Notes under the pieces: generated by a model
What the model saw: the letters and a program-made list of their open reading frames with translations, nothing else
Told to the model about the DNA's origin: nothing
Databases searched by the model: none
Shown: piece by piece, positions 24,749 through 34,307 of the stretch
Layout: each line of letters begins with the position of its first letter
How positions within the stretch are numbered: position 1 is the stretch's first letter
Position numbers and translations under genes: made by a program
Assembly: GCA_965226545.1 (NCBI GenBank)
Contig: OZ245364.1
Span: forward strand, 62,001 to 126,000
DNA length: 64,000 bases
Direction of reading: 5' to 3'
DNA from: JAHRAW01 sp965226545
GTDB lineage: Bacteria; Pseudomonadota; Gammaproteobacteria; Arenicellales; Poriferihabitantaceae

Positions 24749-26188
24749 TTAGAAATCGACTTTCAAGTAGCCCTGCAGGGTGCTGCTGTCTGCAGACAAT
24801 TCGCTGTTGTTGTCAACCGTCACGTATTCGGTGATGAACGAGGTGTTCGGACCGATTTGGCGAGAGTAGCCAAGCAACACTGCGTTTTTGTCAAGGTTTT
24901 CACCGAGCACGTCGAGTCCGTCATTGGCGGAATCTTCGTATTCGAAGTAAAGCTTTGACACGTCACTGATGTTGTAGCCAAGGAACAAGCCAATCGTGGT
25001 GACGTCGTTTGCCGTCGTCAGAGCGTCGACAACTGCTCGCTCGTTGTTGGCTGCATAGTTGACAGCATCAGCGTCGGTAACCGGGTCAGTGCCATCGCCA
25101 ATAAGCGAAATCGCACCTTCTTTTGCATTGGCATTGTCGGTGTTGTTTTCAAAAGCAACATACCAATCCAATGCATCCAAAGAACCATTGGCGCTGATAA
25201 CGAAGTTGTCCCAGCTTTTGCCAACTTGTTGGGCTTCGTTGTTGTTGACACGATAGCCAAGGTTAATCGTGGCAACGCCCATGTCGTAATGACCGGTGGC
25301 AATCCACGAATCAATGCCGGTTTCGGCTTCGACTTTGGCGTAATCGACGGTGCGTGAGGCGACGCAAGTAACAGCGCCAGCGGCAGCGGTAGCAGTGACA
25401 ACGCTGGCGTCGGCAGCAGTACAGTTGTTGGCAGTGTTAGAAGCAACACCTTGTGCGAGAACGGTCACAGAGTCTTCCGCAGCCGCATTGCTGTCATCGT
25501 TTTGGGCGGTTGCCATAACGCTGAAATTGAATGCGCCTGCACTGCCGTCATAACGAACGCCTTGCAAGCGAGAACCACCGTCGCCATAGCGGTTGTTACC
25601 GCCAATCCACCAAGATTGGTCCCAGTTGGCAGCGTTGCGATACGGGTTGCCTTGTTGACCGAGGGTGACTTTGCCGAATGCGCCTGAATACCAGACATTG
25701 GCGTGACGGCCAAGAGTTTTGTCCGCCGCATCATTTTCCAGCGAACCATTGGCACCGACAGCGGTTTCCCAATGCAAACCGGCTTCAGCACCATTGCCGA
25801 GGTCTTCAGACCCCTTGATGCCAATGCGGCTACCGAATTGACCGTGACCGAGTTCCAGTTGGGCGTCGTCGGCAGTGACTGAACCGCCCGCTACGAAAGC
25901 GCCAGCAGTAGGTCCGCCAATTGAAAGGCCACCAGGGGCAGCATCACCCGCTTTGAACTGACCATCCTCCGAGTAGCCACCAGCCACAAGGCCGCCTGAT
26001 TGAACTACGACGTTGCCGTTGGCATTAACAGATATGCCGTTAGCAACCTGCTTGTCATCGGTGTCGGATTGTTGCAAGCCGCCACGCAATGACCCATACA
26101 CCGTAAAATCCATTGCAGAAGCGACGGCAGAAAAGCCCATCGTTCCCGCCATGGCAATCACGGCAAGTAAAGATTTTGAAACTTTCAT
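24749..26188 (-). CDS. General porin, outer membrane beta-barrel
   Basis: A 479-residue trimeric-porin-type protein for passive uptake of small solutes. A signal peptide is clear (KVSKSLLAVIAMAGTMGFSA, cleavage after ASA), followed by MDFTVYGSLRGGLQQ. Typical barrel pieces are GSRIGIKGSEDLGNGAEAGL, VWYSGAFGKVTLGQQGNPY and the C-terminal strand LQGYLKVDF with terminal Phe for BAM recognition. It is longer than usual (about 350-400), with Ala/Val/Thr-rich and possibly surface-exposed loops near residues 230-280. ATG 26188 has GAGGAA nine bases upstream. It has its own strong terminator. Confidence 0.9.
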   Translation of the reverse strand: MKVSKSLLAVIAMAGTMGFSAVASAMDFTVYGSLRGGLQQSDTDDKQVANGISVNANGNVVVQSGGLVAGGYSEDGQFKAGDAAPGGLSIGGPTAGAFVAGGSVTADDAQLELGHGQFGSRIGIKGSEDLGNGAEAGLHWETAVGANGSLENDAADKTLGRHANVWYSGAFGKVTLGQQGNPYRNAANWDQSWWIGGNNRYGDGGSRLQGVRYDGSAGAFNFSVMATAQNDDSNAAAEDSVTVLAQGVASNTANNCTAADASVVTATAAAGAVTCVASRTVDYAKVEAETGIDSWIATGHYDMGVATINLGYRVNNNEAQQVGKSWDNFVISANGSLDALDWYVAFENNTDNANAKEGAISLIGDGTDPVTDADAVNYAANNERAVVDALTTANDVTTIGLFLGYNISDVSKLYFEYEDSANDGLDVLGENLDKNAVLLGYSRQIGPNTSFITEYVTVDNNSELSADSSTLQGYLKVDF

Positions 26189-26703
26189 TTGAATTTCCTC
26201 GAGAAATGAATGAAATGATAAAAAAGAAAACACTGCATAACCGCCCAAGCGAATGTGTCGGCGAGGGCATACACAATGTGCGCGTGACAATAATGGCGAT
26301 TTGCGCGATTGCCAAGCGATTTATTAAAAAAAAGTTAACCCAAAAAAACCCGCTGAAACCCGCATAAAACAAGGGCAAACGCGCCGAGTTGCCAAAACGC
26401 AATAAAAATAATGCATAAAAAGCGGCGGAAATAATGGCAAAATCCGCATCGCTGGGCAAAGGAACCGTGCGGCGGGTGTGCGTGAAACAAGGTGCGATTG
26501 CTGTCCAGTCGTTCAAGTACCTCGCAAGACCACTAACCCGTCATTATTAATATACAATCCGCGCGCCGGGAAATTAGCCGTGCCGGCTAAGTGTGCGGCA
26601 ACCAAAAACTGCAAATGCGTTGCGGCAAGACTCCATCAATAACGCCGCAGTTAACCCGCCAACGATAAACAACGGCTTTGCGCAAAAACATTATCAAGCA
26701 TCG
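26189..26703. other. Divergent intergenic region, porin and potA
   Basis: These 515 bases separate the divergent porin and potA starts. The part near the porin is AT-rich with A-runs (26325-26350). TATACAAT at 26550 could be a -10 box for the pot operon. No open frame, repeat or clear operator was found. Confidence 0.5.
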
Positions 26704-27822
26704 ATGCAACCGCCCGCCGTCTCCATCCGCCAACTCAGCAAATTTTTCGGGCATGACTCGATGCGCGTTGTCGCATTGGACGATGTCTCGGTGGATATTC
26801 GTCAAAACGAATTTTTTACTTTGTTGGGGCCATCCGGCTGCGGCAAAACCACCTTGTTGCGCTTAATCGCCGGGTTCGAGCATGCCGAGTGTGGCGAGAT
26901 TTTATTGGGCGGGGAATCGATTGCGCATCTGCCGCCGCATCGTCGGCCGGTCAACACCGTATTCCAAAACTACGCGCTGTTTCCGCATCTTAATGTCGCC
27001 GACAACATCGGCTTTGGCTTGGCTATGCAGGGCAAGCCGCGCGGGGAAATTGAACGCGCCGTGGACAAAATGTTGGCGTTGGTGCAGATGCGCGATTTGG
27101 GCAATCGGCGCATCGACCAAATCTCCGGCGGGCAACAGCAAAGGGTTGCGTTGGCGCGCGCCTTGGCGCCGCATCCGCGCGTGTTGTTGTTGGATGAACC
27201 GCTGTCGGCGTTGGATTACAAACTGCGCAAGGAAATGCAAATCGAACTGAAACAACTGCAGAGTGACACCGGCATTACCTTTGTGTTTGTCACCCACGAC
27301 CAAGAGGAGGCGTTGGTGATGTCGGATAGGATTGCGGTGATGAACGCCGGGCGGATTTTGCAAATCGGCGCGCCGAATGAAATTTATGACCGTCCGGCGG
27401 CGCGGTTTGTCGCCGACTTTATCGGCGACACCAATTTTATCCGCGCCAAATTGCTCGGCGGCGACAGTGATGCGGCGCGGCTGCAATTGCCGTCCGGGGC
27501 TATCGTTGCGGCGCGCCCGACCGTGCATGCGCGCGACGATGCATCCGCTGATGCGCCGACTGATGTGCCTATCGATGTTAATGTCGCGGTGCGCCCCGAG
27601 CAGGTGATGTTGTGTGATGACGAGCCGGATGCCGATTTGCGCGGCGTTATCGCGCGCATTGTTTATTCCGGCACGGCGACGCATTATCATCTGCGGTTGT
27701 CATCCGGCGAGGCGTTTGTTACGCGCGAACAAAACAGTGACGGGCAACAAACCCATCGCGCAGTCGGCGATGCGGTCGGCGTTAAATTGCGGCGCGGCGT
27801 TGTGCATATTTTGCCGGAATAA
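26704..27822 (+). CDS. potA: Spermidine/putrescine ABC transporter ATPase PotA
   Basis: The ATP-hydrolysing subunit of a polyamine importer. Of 372 residues, the first 240 are the ABC domain: Walker A GPSGCGKTTLLRLIAG, Q-loop VFQNYALFPH, signature ISGGQQQRVALARAL, Walker B VLLLDEPLSALD and switch His in FVTHDQEEA. A TOBE-type regulatory domain follows (VAVRPEQVML, YSGTATHYHLRL). ATG 26704 gives a length like E. coli PotA; the in-frame ATG at 26593 adds an unconserved lead. It starts a potABCD operon. Confidence 0.94.
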   Translation: MQPPAVSIRQLSKFFGHDSMRVVALDDVSVDIRQNEFFTLLGPSGCGKTTLLRLIAGFEHAECGEILLGGESIAHLPPHRRPVNTVFQNYALFPHLNVADNIGFGLAMQGKPRGEIERAVDKMLALVQMRDLGNRRIDQISGGQQQRVALARALAPHPRVLLLDEPLSALDYKLRKEMQIELKQLQSDTGITFVFVTHDQEEALVMSDRIAVMNAGRILQIGAPNEIYDRPAARFVADFIGDTNFIRAKLLGGDSDAARLQLPSGAIVAARPTVHARDDASADAPTDVPIDVNVAVRPEQVMLCDDEPDADLRGVIARIVYSGTATHYHLRLSSGEAFVTREQNSDGQQTHRAVGDAVGVKLRRGVVHILPE

Positions 27823-27827
27823 TCGAA

Positions 27828-28751
27828 GTGTCCTCGGTCACGTCATCCGCATCGACCGGCGTTGTCGCGCAACGGCGGCAAACCAAAATCAATTGGCTGC
27901 TGTGTACGCCGGCGTTGGTGGTGTTGTTGCTGGCGGCGTCGGGCCCGTTGTTGGTGATGTTGGTGTATTCGTTTTTATCCGCCGGCGATTATGGCGGCAT
28001 CGAGTTTCAGTTTTCCACCGAAGGCTGGTTTGCGGTGTTTTTTCACCGCGACATTTTTGACGACAACATCAGCATCGCCGGCGCGCATCTGTCGATTTTT
28101 TGGCGTTCGGTTAAATTATCGGCGGGGACGACATTATTATGTTTGGCGTTTGGTTTTCCGACCGCGTATTTCATCGCCACCGCACCGCGTCATCTGCGCA
28201 ATGCCTGGCTGTTTTTGGTGACGATTCCGTTTTGGACCAATCTGCTGATTCGCACCTTTGCGGTGATGGAGGTGATTCGCAACAAGGGGGTTATTAATAA
28301 TCTGCTTACGCAATTCGGTTGGATTGATGCGCCGGTGCAAATGTTGTTTACCGATTTTGCGATTTTGTTGGGGATGAGTTACGTCTATTTGCCGCTGATG
28401 ATTTTGCCGTTGTATGCATCGATTGAAAAATTGGATTTTAGTTTGGTCGAAGCCGGCTACGATTTATACGCAACCCGCTGGCGCGTGTTGTGCCGGGTGA
28501 TTATTCCGCTGGCCAAACCGGGCTTAATCGCCGGGTCGATTTTGGTGTTTATTCCGTCGCTCGGCGCGTTTGTTACGCCGCGCATCTTGGGCGGCGGCAA
28601 ACACATGATGCTCGGCAATTTAATCGAACTGCAATTCGGTCAAGGACGCAATTGGCCGCTCGGGGCGGCGTTGTCGCTGGCGTTGTTAATCATCGTCGCG
28701 GCGGCGTTGTTGGTGTACATCAAAAACGTACAACCGGCGGCAAAAAAATAA
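27828..28751 (+). CDS. potB: Spermidine/putrescine ABC transporter permease PotB
   Basis: An inner-membrane permease of 307 residues with six hydrophobic helices. The EAA loop that docks the ATPase is seen in VEAGYDLYATRWRVLCRVII. It begins at GTG 27828, five bases after potA, and its stop overlaps the potC start (TAATG). The first 20 residues are polar and precede LLCTPALVVLLLAASGPLLV. Confidence 0.93.
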   Translation: MSSVTSSASTGVVAQRRQTKINWLLCTPALVVLLLAASGPLLVMLVYSFLSAGDYGGIEFQFSTEGWFAVFFHRDIFDDNISIAGAHLSIFWRSVKLSAGTTLLCLAFGFPTAYFIATAPRHLRNAWLFLVTIPFWTNLLIRTFAVMEVIRNKGVINNLLTQFGWIDAPVQMLFTDFAILLGMSYVYLPLMILPLYASIEKLDFSLVEAGYDLYATRWRVLCRVIIPLAKPGLIAGSILVFIPSLGAFVTPRILGGGKHMMLGNLIELQFGQGRNWPLGAALSLALLIIVAAALLVYIKNVQPAAKK

Positions 28752-29605
28752 TGGCGAAACTAATGACGACAACAGTGACCTCTCGAATCAAAGGGCGCGT
28801 GTTTGGGTCGCACAAGTTTGTATTGCGCAAACTGCCCGGCTTTACAGTCGCGGCGATGGCCTGCTTTGTATTGTTGTATGCACCGATATTAATCTTGGTC
28901 GGCTATTCGTTTAATGCCGGGGAAACCTTGGCGGTGTGGGAAGGATTTTCGTGGCGCTGGTATCACACCGCTTGGCAAAATGAAATGGTGCAACGCGCCA
29001 CCGGGTTGTCGTTGCTCATCGCAACTCAAGCATCGTTGTATGCAACAATTTTGGCGACCATGGCCGCCTTGGGCACGACTCGCGTGCGCGCGTTTCGCGG
29101 GCAGACCGGCGTATACACATTAATAAACCAACCGCTGATGGTGCCGGAGATTGTAACCGCGGTCGCCTTGTTGATTTGTTTTGCGGCGATTAAAAAGGCG
29201 ACCGGTTATCAAGGGCTGGTGTATTTGGTGTTGGCGCACACCGCGTTTTGCATTCCGTTTGCGTATCTGCCGATTCGCGCGCGATTGGAAGGGATGGATT
29301 TGTCGCTGGAAACCGCCGCCGGCGATTTATACGCAACGCCGTGGCAAGCGTTTCGCCGAGTCACCTTGCCGTTATTGTGGCCCGGCGTATTGGCTGGGGC
29401 GATGTTGGCGTTTGTGATTTCGTTGGATGATGTTGTCATCACCGAATTCGTTAAATCCTCCGGACAGGACACTTTGCCGACCTATATGCTCGGGCAATTG
29501 CGCCGCGTTATCACCCCGGAAATGTACGCGATTTCCAGCGTATTGCTGGGCGTGTCGGTTATACTGGTCACGATGATTTTTTTCATCAGCCGCAAAAAAG
29601 CGTAA
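28751..29605 (+). CDS. potC: Spermidine/putrescine ABC transporter permease PotC
   Basis: The second permease, 284 residues, six helices. The EAA loop is ETAAGDLYATPWQAFRRVTL, followed by LPLLWPGVLAGAMLAFVISL and DDVVITEF, which is characteristic of PotC. ATG 28751 shares its A with the potB stop; the much longer open frame from 28490 lies inside potB and is not used. Confidence 0.93.
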   Translation: MAKLMTTTVTSRIKGRVFGSHKFVLRKLPGFTVAAMACFVLLYAPILILVGYSFNAGETLAVWEGFSWRWYHTAWQNEMVQRATGLSLLIATQASLYATILATMAALGTTRVRAFRGQTGVYTLINQPLMVPEIVTAVALLICFAAIKKATGYQGLVYLVLAHTAFCIPFAYLPIRARLEGMDLSLETAAGDLYATPWQAFRRVTLPLLWPGVLAGAMLAFVISLDDVVITEFVKSSGQDTLPTYMLGQLRRVITPEMYAISSVLLGVSVILVTMIFFISRKKA

Positions 29606-29693
29606 CGCCATCGCGCGGCTTGCAGTTGATGCATCGTTATTCATCACTGCACCCATACCTTTTACTTTGCATTGTTAACCCTGGAGAATTGAA

Positions 29694-30749
29694 ATGAACC
29701 TTAAAATCAAACGCGGTATTGTCAAACTCAACGCCGCATTGGCATCGTTGATGCTGGCGTTTTGCGGCGCAAATGCGCATGCCGCCGGCGAATTGCATCT
29801 GTTTAACTGGGGCGATTACACCAACCCCGAGTTGATTAAAAAATTCGAATCTGAATACGACGTCAAAGTCACGCTGACCGATTACGATTCGAACGACACC
29901 GCACTCGCCAAAATTAAAGCCGGTGGGCACGGTTATGATTTGGTCGTGCCGTCGGCAAACTACATGCCGATTTGGATTAAAGAAGGGCTGTTGTTAAAGA
30001 CCCGCCCGGATAAAATGTCCAACTTCCGCAATATGCGCCGCGAATTTCGCGACCCCGAATGGGATCCGAAACGCCATTACAGCGTGCCGTGGCTGTGGGG
30101 AACGATTGGCCCGGCGGTCGACATCTCGCTGTATTCCGGCGACATCAACACCGCCGCGATTTATCTCGACCCGCCGGATGAACTCAAAGGGCGCATTAAC
30201 GTCGTGCCGGAAATGGGCGATGTCATCGGCTCGACCATTATGTATTTGGGCGGCGAGTTGTGCACCACCGACAAACAATTGTTAAAGCGCGTGCGCGATG
30301 TTTTGGTCGACGCCAAACAACATTGGATTTCGATGGATTACGACGCGATTGAAAAACTCTCGGCGCGCGACATCGGCGCATCGTTGGTGTGGAACGGAAT
30401 GGCGTATCGCGCGCGCAAAAACAATCCGGATGTTCGCTACGGCTATCCGCGCGAAGGCTTTGTGTTGTGGATGGACAGCGTCGCCGTGTTGAAGGACGCC
30501 AAGAATGTCGAGAACGCGAAGTTGTTCCAAAACTTCATCATGGCGCCGGAAAACGCGGCGTTGCTCTCGGAATTCGCGGCGTACGCCAACGGCATCAAAG
30601 GCTCGGAGAAATACATGTCCGACGACATCGTCAATGCCCCGGAAATCAACATCCCGAAAAAGTTGGCGAAAGCCGGGCAGTTCATGCAAACCTGTTCGCC
30701 GGCGGCGACCAAGTTATACACCGCCATTTGGACTGAGTTGCAAAAATAA
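29694..30749 (+). CDS. potD: Spermidine/putrescine periplasmic binding protein PotD
   Basis: Captures polyamines in the periplasm for PotABC. The 351 residues begin with a signal peptide (LNAALASLMLAFCGANAHAA) and continue with ELHLFNWGDYTNPELIKKFE, the typical PotD/PotF start. AKIKAGGHGYDLVVPSANYM and the Trp- and Asp-rich polyamine pocket (WLWGTIGPAVD) are visible. A good GGAG site precedes the ATG. It closes the operon; a hairpin follows at 30902. Confidence 0.93.
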   Translation: MNLKIKRGIVKLNAALASLMLAFCGANAHAAGELHLFNWGDYTNPELIKKFESEYDVKVTLTDYDSNDTALAKIKAGGHGYDLVVPSANYMPIWIKEGLLLKTRPDKMSNFRNMRREFRDPEWDPKRHYSVPWLWGTIGPAVDISLYSGDINTAAIYLDPPDELKGRINVVPEMGDVIGSTIMYLGGELCTTDKQLLKRVRDVLVDAKQHWISMDYDAIEKLSARDIGASLVWNGMAYRARKNNPDVRYGYPREGFVLWMDSVAVLKDAKNVENAKLFQNFIMAPENAALLSEFAAYANGIKGSEKYMSDDIVNAPEINIPKKLAKAGQFMQTCSPAATKLYTAIWTELQK

Positions 30750-30901
30750 CGGCGCGGTTGGTGATTGTTAATTTGGGCGATTAACTTGAGCGGTTTTGGG
30801 TTGCGCAGGTTTGAGTTGCGCAGTTAACTTGCATCGTTAACTTAACCTTGCGCGACGGTTTGCACAGTGTAACGTTACGTTAACGCCCAAGTTAACTTGC
30901 C

Positions 30902-30928
30902 GTCGCCGGGGAGGTTGTCCCCGGCGAC
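30902..30928 (+). terminator. Hairpin after the pot operon
   Basis: A perfect 10-bp stem GTCGCCGGGG-AGGTTGT-CCCCGGCGAC without a T-run. The gap 30750-30901 before it holds repeated GTTAACTTG words and no gene. Confidence 0.5.
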
Positions 30929-31000
30929 ACGCGCCCAATCTTGTTGACGCTTGTTGCCGATTGCTAACAATTGTTATTAATTGATTCCAACGATTCCATT

Positions 31001-32053
31001 ATGTTGCTCCCCGCTTTTTTGCCGCTTGCGCTGATTTTGTCGTTTGCCGATTGGTTGCGCATGGTGTTGCCGAGTTTGGAAGCCGATTTTCATTCGGCGA
31101 TATACAACAAAAACTACGCGCGCGCCGAGCGGTTGCTGGATGAAGGCGCGAATTTAAACGCCGACATCGGCGGCGAGACGCCTTTGCACATGGCGGCGCG
31201 CAAAAACGACACCCAAAGCCTCGAGTGGCTCATCCAACGCGGCGCGCGCCTTGACCCGCCGGATAAAAAAACCGGCTCGACGCCGTTGGTGTGGGCGGTG
31301 TTGAAAAATGCAAACGATGCAATCCAATCGCTACTGGCGCACGGCGCCAACGCCAATGCGCTTAATTATCGCGGCATCTCCGCGCTGGAAATCGCGATGT
31401 CGGAATATCAAATAAAGATTATGGAATTGCTGCTCGAACACGGCGCCGACAGCAACGCCAGCCGCGGCGACTTGACGCCGATGTTATTCGCCATCGGCAA
31501 ACGCCAGCCGGAATTGGCCGCGCTGTTGCTTAAACACGGCGCCAATGTGCGCGATGTTGACGCGGATAAACTCACCCCGCTGCATCGCGCCGCGCACACC
31601 AACCAAACGAATATCGCCGAGATGCTGATTGCCGGCGGCGCCAATTTAAACGCCGCCGATTGCGACGGTTGGACGCCTTTGCATTGGGCCGCTTCCACCG
31701 ATTCGGCCGCTGCGGTTAAGATGTTGCTTGGCAATGGCGCCTTTGCCACCGCCCGCACCAACGACAACAACACGCCGCTGCATCTGGCGGCGCATAAACA
31801 TTCGCTTGCGTCAACGCAACATCTCATCGACCACCTGACGCAAGACGGCGGCGACATCAACATCAAAGGCTATGCAGGCTGGACGCCGTTGCATTGGGCT
31901 GCGCGCGCCAACGCCGTAAAAATCGCGCAACTGCTCATCCAACACGGCGCCGATATCGACGCCATCGCCAACAACGACATTACGCCGCTGGAAATGGCGC
32001 GCCGCATGCAACACTCGGATATGGTCGCCTATCTCGAATCGTTGCAGTCGTAA
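31001..32053 (+). CDS. Ankyrin-repeat protein with N-terminal hydrophobic segment
   Basis: A 350-residue protein with about nine ankyrin repeats, each marked by TPLHxAA or a variant (TPLHMAA, TPLVWAV, TPLHRAA, TPLHWAA twice, TPLHLAA, TPLEMAR). Such repeats bind other proteins. The N-terminus LLPAFLPLALILSFADWL is hydrophobic and may be a signal peptide or membrane anchor, so the repeats probably face the periplasm or outside. ATG 31001 is used. A second, shorter ankyrin gene follows 102 bases later with the same layout. Ankyrin proteins are enriched in host-associated bacteria, but free-living species have them too. Confidence 0.88.
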   Translation: MLLPAFLPLALILSFADWLRMVLPSLEADFHSAIYNKNYARAERLLDEGANLNADIGGETPLHMAARKNDTQSLEWLIQRGARLDPPDKKTGSTPLVWAVLKNANDAIQSLLAHGANANALNYRGISALEIAMSEYQIKIMELLLEHGADSNASRGDLTPMLFAIGKRQPELAALLLKHGANVRDVDADKLTPLHRAAHTNQTNIAEMLIAGGANLNAADCDGWTPLHWAASTDSAAAVKMLLGNGAFATARTNDNNTPLHLAAHKHSLASTQHLIDHLTQDGGDINIKGYAGWTPLHWAARANAVKIAQLLIQHGADIDAIANNDITPLEMARRMQHSDMVAYLESLQS

Positions 32054-32155
32054 AAGCGCGGGCATTGTGACCGTGTACAATGCCGCAATACCCGTCGAGT
32101 CGAAAATACTCGATGCGAACGCTGTCGATGAAAATTTCCACACCGTCACTCCGTA

Positions 32156-32815
32156 ATGAAAACCACCGTTATGAAAACCCTTATTAAATACATCCTGATA
32201 ATTGTTGTCCCCATCGTCTTGGTCGTTTGGCTGGTCGGCAAAGTCGATTGGCTGCAGTACGCCGTCAAAAGCCGGTACGCGACGCAAACCAATCAGTTGA
32301 TTGAAAAAACCGGCGGCGTAAATCGCCGCGATGAACACGGCAACACGCCGTTGCACTTTGCCGCGCAATACGACAACCCGCAAGTCGCGGAATTTTTAAT
32401 GCGTAGCCGCGCCGACATCGATGCGGTCAACACCGCCGGCGACACGCCGTTGCACTTTGCCGCGCGCGCCAATGCGTTGGCGGTGGCGACACTGTTGATT
32501 GAAGACGGCGCCTACATCAACCCAACCTCAGCGCGCGACTCGACGCCGTTGCATGCCGCCGCCACCGGCAATGCGTTTGCAATCGCCGAGTTGTTGATTT
32601 TTCACGGCGCCGATTTGGACGCCAAAAACGCCGACGGTTTTGCGCCGTTACATTTGGCGGTGATGAGCGGCGCGGCAAAAACCGCCGAACTGCTCATCGA
32701 AAGCGGCGCCAATGTGAAGGTGCGCAGCCGCAACAGCGACGACAACACGCCGCTGGAAATGGCGCGCCAAGCGAAAAAATGGAAGATGGTAAAGTTACTC
32801 GAAGCCGCGCAATAA
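32156..32815 (+). CDS. Second ankyrin-repeat protein, membrane-anchored
   Basis: A 219-residue protein with an N-terminal membrane helix (YILIIVVPIVLVVWLVGKVD) followed by about five ankyrin repeats (TPLHFAA twice, TPLHAAA, APLHLAV, TPLEMAR). Its last repeat (DDNTPLEMARQAKKWKMVKL) resembles the end of the preceding ankyrin protein, so the two may derive from a duplication. ATG 32156 and ATG 32171 are both possible starts. The partner of the repeats is unknown. Confidence 0.85.
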   Translation: MKTTVMKTLIKYILIIVVPIVLVVWLVGKVDWLQYAVKSRYATQTNQLIEKTGGVNRRDEHGNTPLHFAAQYDNPQVAEFLMRSRADIDAVNTAGDTPLHFAARANALAVATLLIEDGAYINPTSARDSTPLHAAATGNAFAIAELLIFHGADLDAKNADGFAPLHLAVMSGAAKTAELLIESGANVKVRSRNSDDNTPLEMARQAKKWKMVKLLEAAQ

Positions 32816-32917
32816 ACGTCTCGATATCGACAACGACATCGATATCAACATCGACTTCGTCATTGACGACAACGGCGACGACACCAACATCGACGCGTCG
32901 ACATCGACGCACCGCGC
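32816..32917. repeat. TCGACA-type hexamer repeat between ankyrin and hydrolase genes
   Basis: About 16 degenerate units of TCGATA/TCGACA/ACGACA fill the whole gap and end next to the start of the following gene. No promoter is visible. Confidence 0.75.
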
Positions 32918-32918
32918 A

Positions 32919-34202
32919 ATGCAAACGACTCGGTCGGACGCACACGGTCAAATGCCCGCACCCAAGCGCGCCGACATCGGGTTGCATAATTGGCGACGCC
33001 AACCGCACAGTGCTTGGGCGTTTCAACATGTGCGCGAATTAATTCCGACCGCATCGATTAACGCCGCGCGCATGCAAGCGCGCACCGCACCGCCGCACAA
33101 CGAACTCTCCAACTTAACCGCCGACGACTTGCCCGGCATCGACGGTGACGCGTTTCGCACACAAGCGCGCACCGCATCGCCGCACAACGAACTCTCCAAC
33201 TTAACCGCCGGCGACTTGCCCGGCATCGACAACGATGCATTTCACAAGTTGTTGCAAAAATCGCACACCGATTGCCTGCGCATCTTGCATCGCGGCGCGA
33301 CAGTGTGGCAATGGGTCGGCACGCATTGCGATGTGCATGCGCCGCACATTGTTTTCTCAGTCAGCAAATCGATTACCGCAATGTTGGCCGGCATATTGGC
33401 GACGCGCGGCGACCTCGATGTCGACCGCAACTGCGCGCATTATTTGCCGACGGCAATCGGCGGCGCGTATGAAGATGCGCGCGTGCGCGATTTGTTGGAT
33501 ATGACCGCTTCGGTGGCGTTCGATGAATCGTATCTCAGCGCCGGTCGCGAATATCAAAATTACCGTCAAGCCGCCGGCTGGAATCCGCCGCGCGTCGATG
33601 CGCCAACATTAGCCGCGTATTTACATTCGCTGCCCAAAGGCGCGCGCCAACACGGCGAAGTGTTTCAATACTGCTCGCCGAACACCGATTTATTGGCGCT
33701 GATTATCGAACACATCGGCGGCGCATCGTTTGCCGAATTGTTGTCGACATTAATTTGGCAACCAATGAACGCAAGCAACGACGGCTATATCACCTTGGAC
33801 CGCGCCGGCAACGCACGCGCCTCCGCCGGCATCTGCGTTACCCTCGCCGACTTGGCAACCTTCGGCGAGATGATGCGCTGCGGCGGCTGCATCGGCGAAA
33901 AACAAATCATCGCGCAATCATGGATTGACGACACCCGCACCAACGGCAATCGCAACGCCTGGCAACGCGGCAATTTCAGCGCACTGCTGCCGCAAGGCGC
34001 GTATCGCAATCAATGGTACCAATCCAACAACCGCGCACAATGCTTCATGGCACTCGGCATTCACAGCCAATGGCTCTACATCAACCCACAAAGCGAAGTG
34101 GTCATCGCCAAACTGTCATCGCAAGATGCGGCGGTGGATGAACGCATTGATGCGAGGTTGATGTTGGCGTTTGCCAAGTTGAGTGGGGCGTTTGGGGGAT
34201 GA
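32919..34202 (+). CDS. Serine hydrolase of the beta-lactamase/class C family
   Basis: A 427-residue hydrolase related to 6-aminohexanoate-dimer hydrolases and esterases. The nucleophile motif SxxK is HIVFSVSKSITAML, the YxN motif is FQYCSPNTDLLALI, and AYRNQWYQSNN is the third-motif region. The true substrate cannot be told; antibiotic hydrolysis is not implied. No signal peptide is clear, so it may be cytoplasmic. Residues 53-110 contain a 29-residue segment twice, from an 87-bp tandem duplication. ATG 32919 or ATG 32952 may be the start; the sequence before both is a hexamer repeat. Confidence 0.83.
   Translation: MQTTRSDAHGQMPAPKRADIGLHNWRRQPHSAWAFQHVRELIPTASINAARMQARTAPPHNELSNLTADDLPGIDGDAFRTQARTASPHNELSNLTAGDLPGIDNDAFHKLLQKSHTDCLRILHRGATVWQWVGTHCDVHAPHIVFSVSKSITAMLAGILATRGDLDVDRNCAHYLPTAIGGAYEDARVRDLLDMTASVAFDESYLSAGREYQNYRQAAGWNPPRVDAPTLAAYLHSLPKGARQHGEVFQYCSPNTDLLALIIEHIGGASFAELLSTLIWQPMNASNDGYITLDRAGNARASAGICVTLADLATFGEMMRCGGCIGEKQIIAQSWIDDTRTNGNRNAWQRGNFSALLPQGAYRNQWYQSNNRAQCFMALGIHSQWLYINPQSEVVIAKLSSQDAAVDERIDARLMLAFAKLSGAFGG
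33075..33248. repeat. 87-bp in-frame tandem duplication
   Basis: Two units starting CAAGCGCGCACCGCA at 33075 and 33162 differ at only a handful of bases. The period of 87 bp keeps the frame and doubles the segment PPHNELSNLTADDLPGID in the hydrolase N-terminus. Confidence 0.9.
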
Positions 34203-34307
34203 ACGTTCGGGCGCAATGCAACTGTTGCCGCGCATGCGTCGGCGGTTATACAGTGCGCGTCGATTATTTATCGTATAATTTGCGCGCGTTTAACGTAAGG
34301 TTAACCA

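Noticed and set aside
28490..28750. Longer potC start at 28490
   Set aside because: The stretch lies inside the potB coding region; ATG 28751 overlaps the potB stop as usual for this operon.
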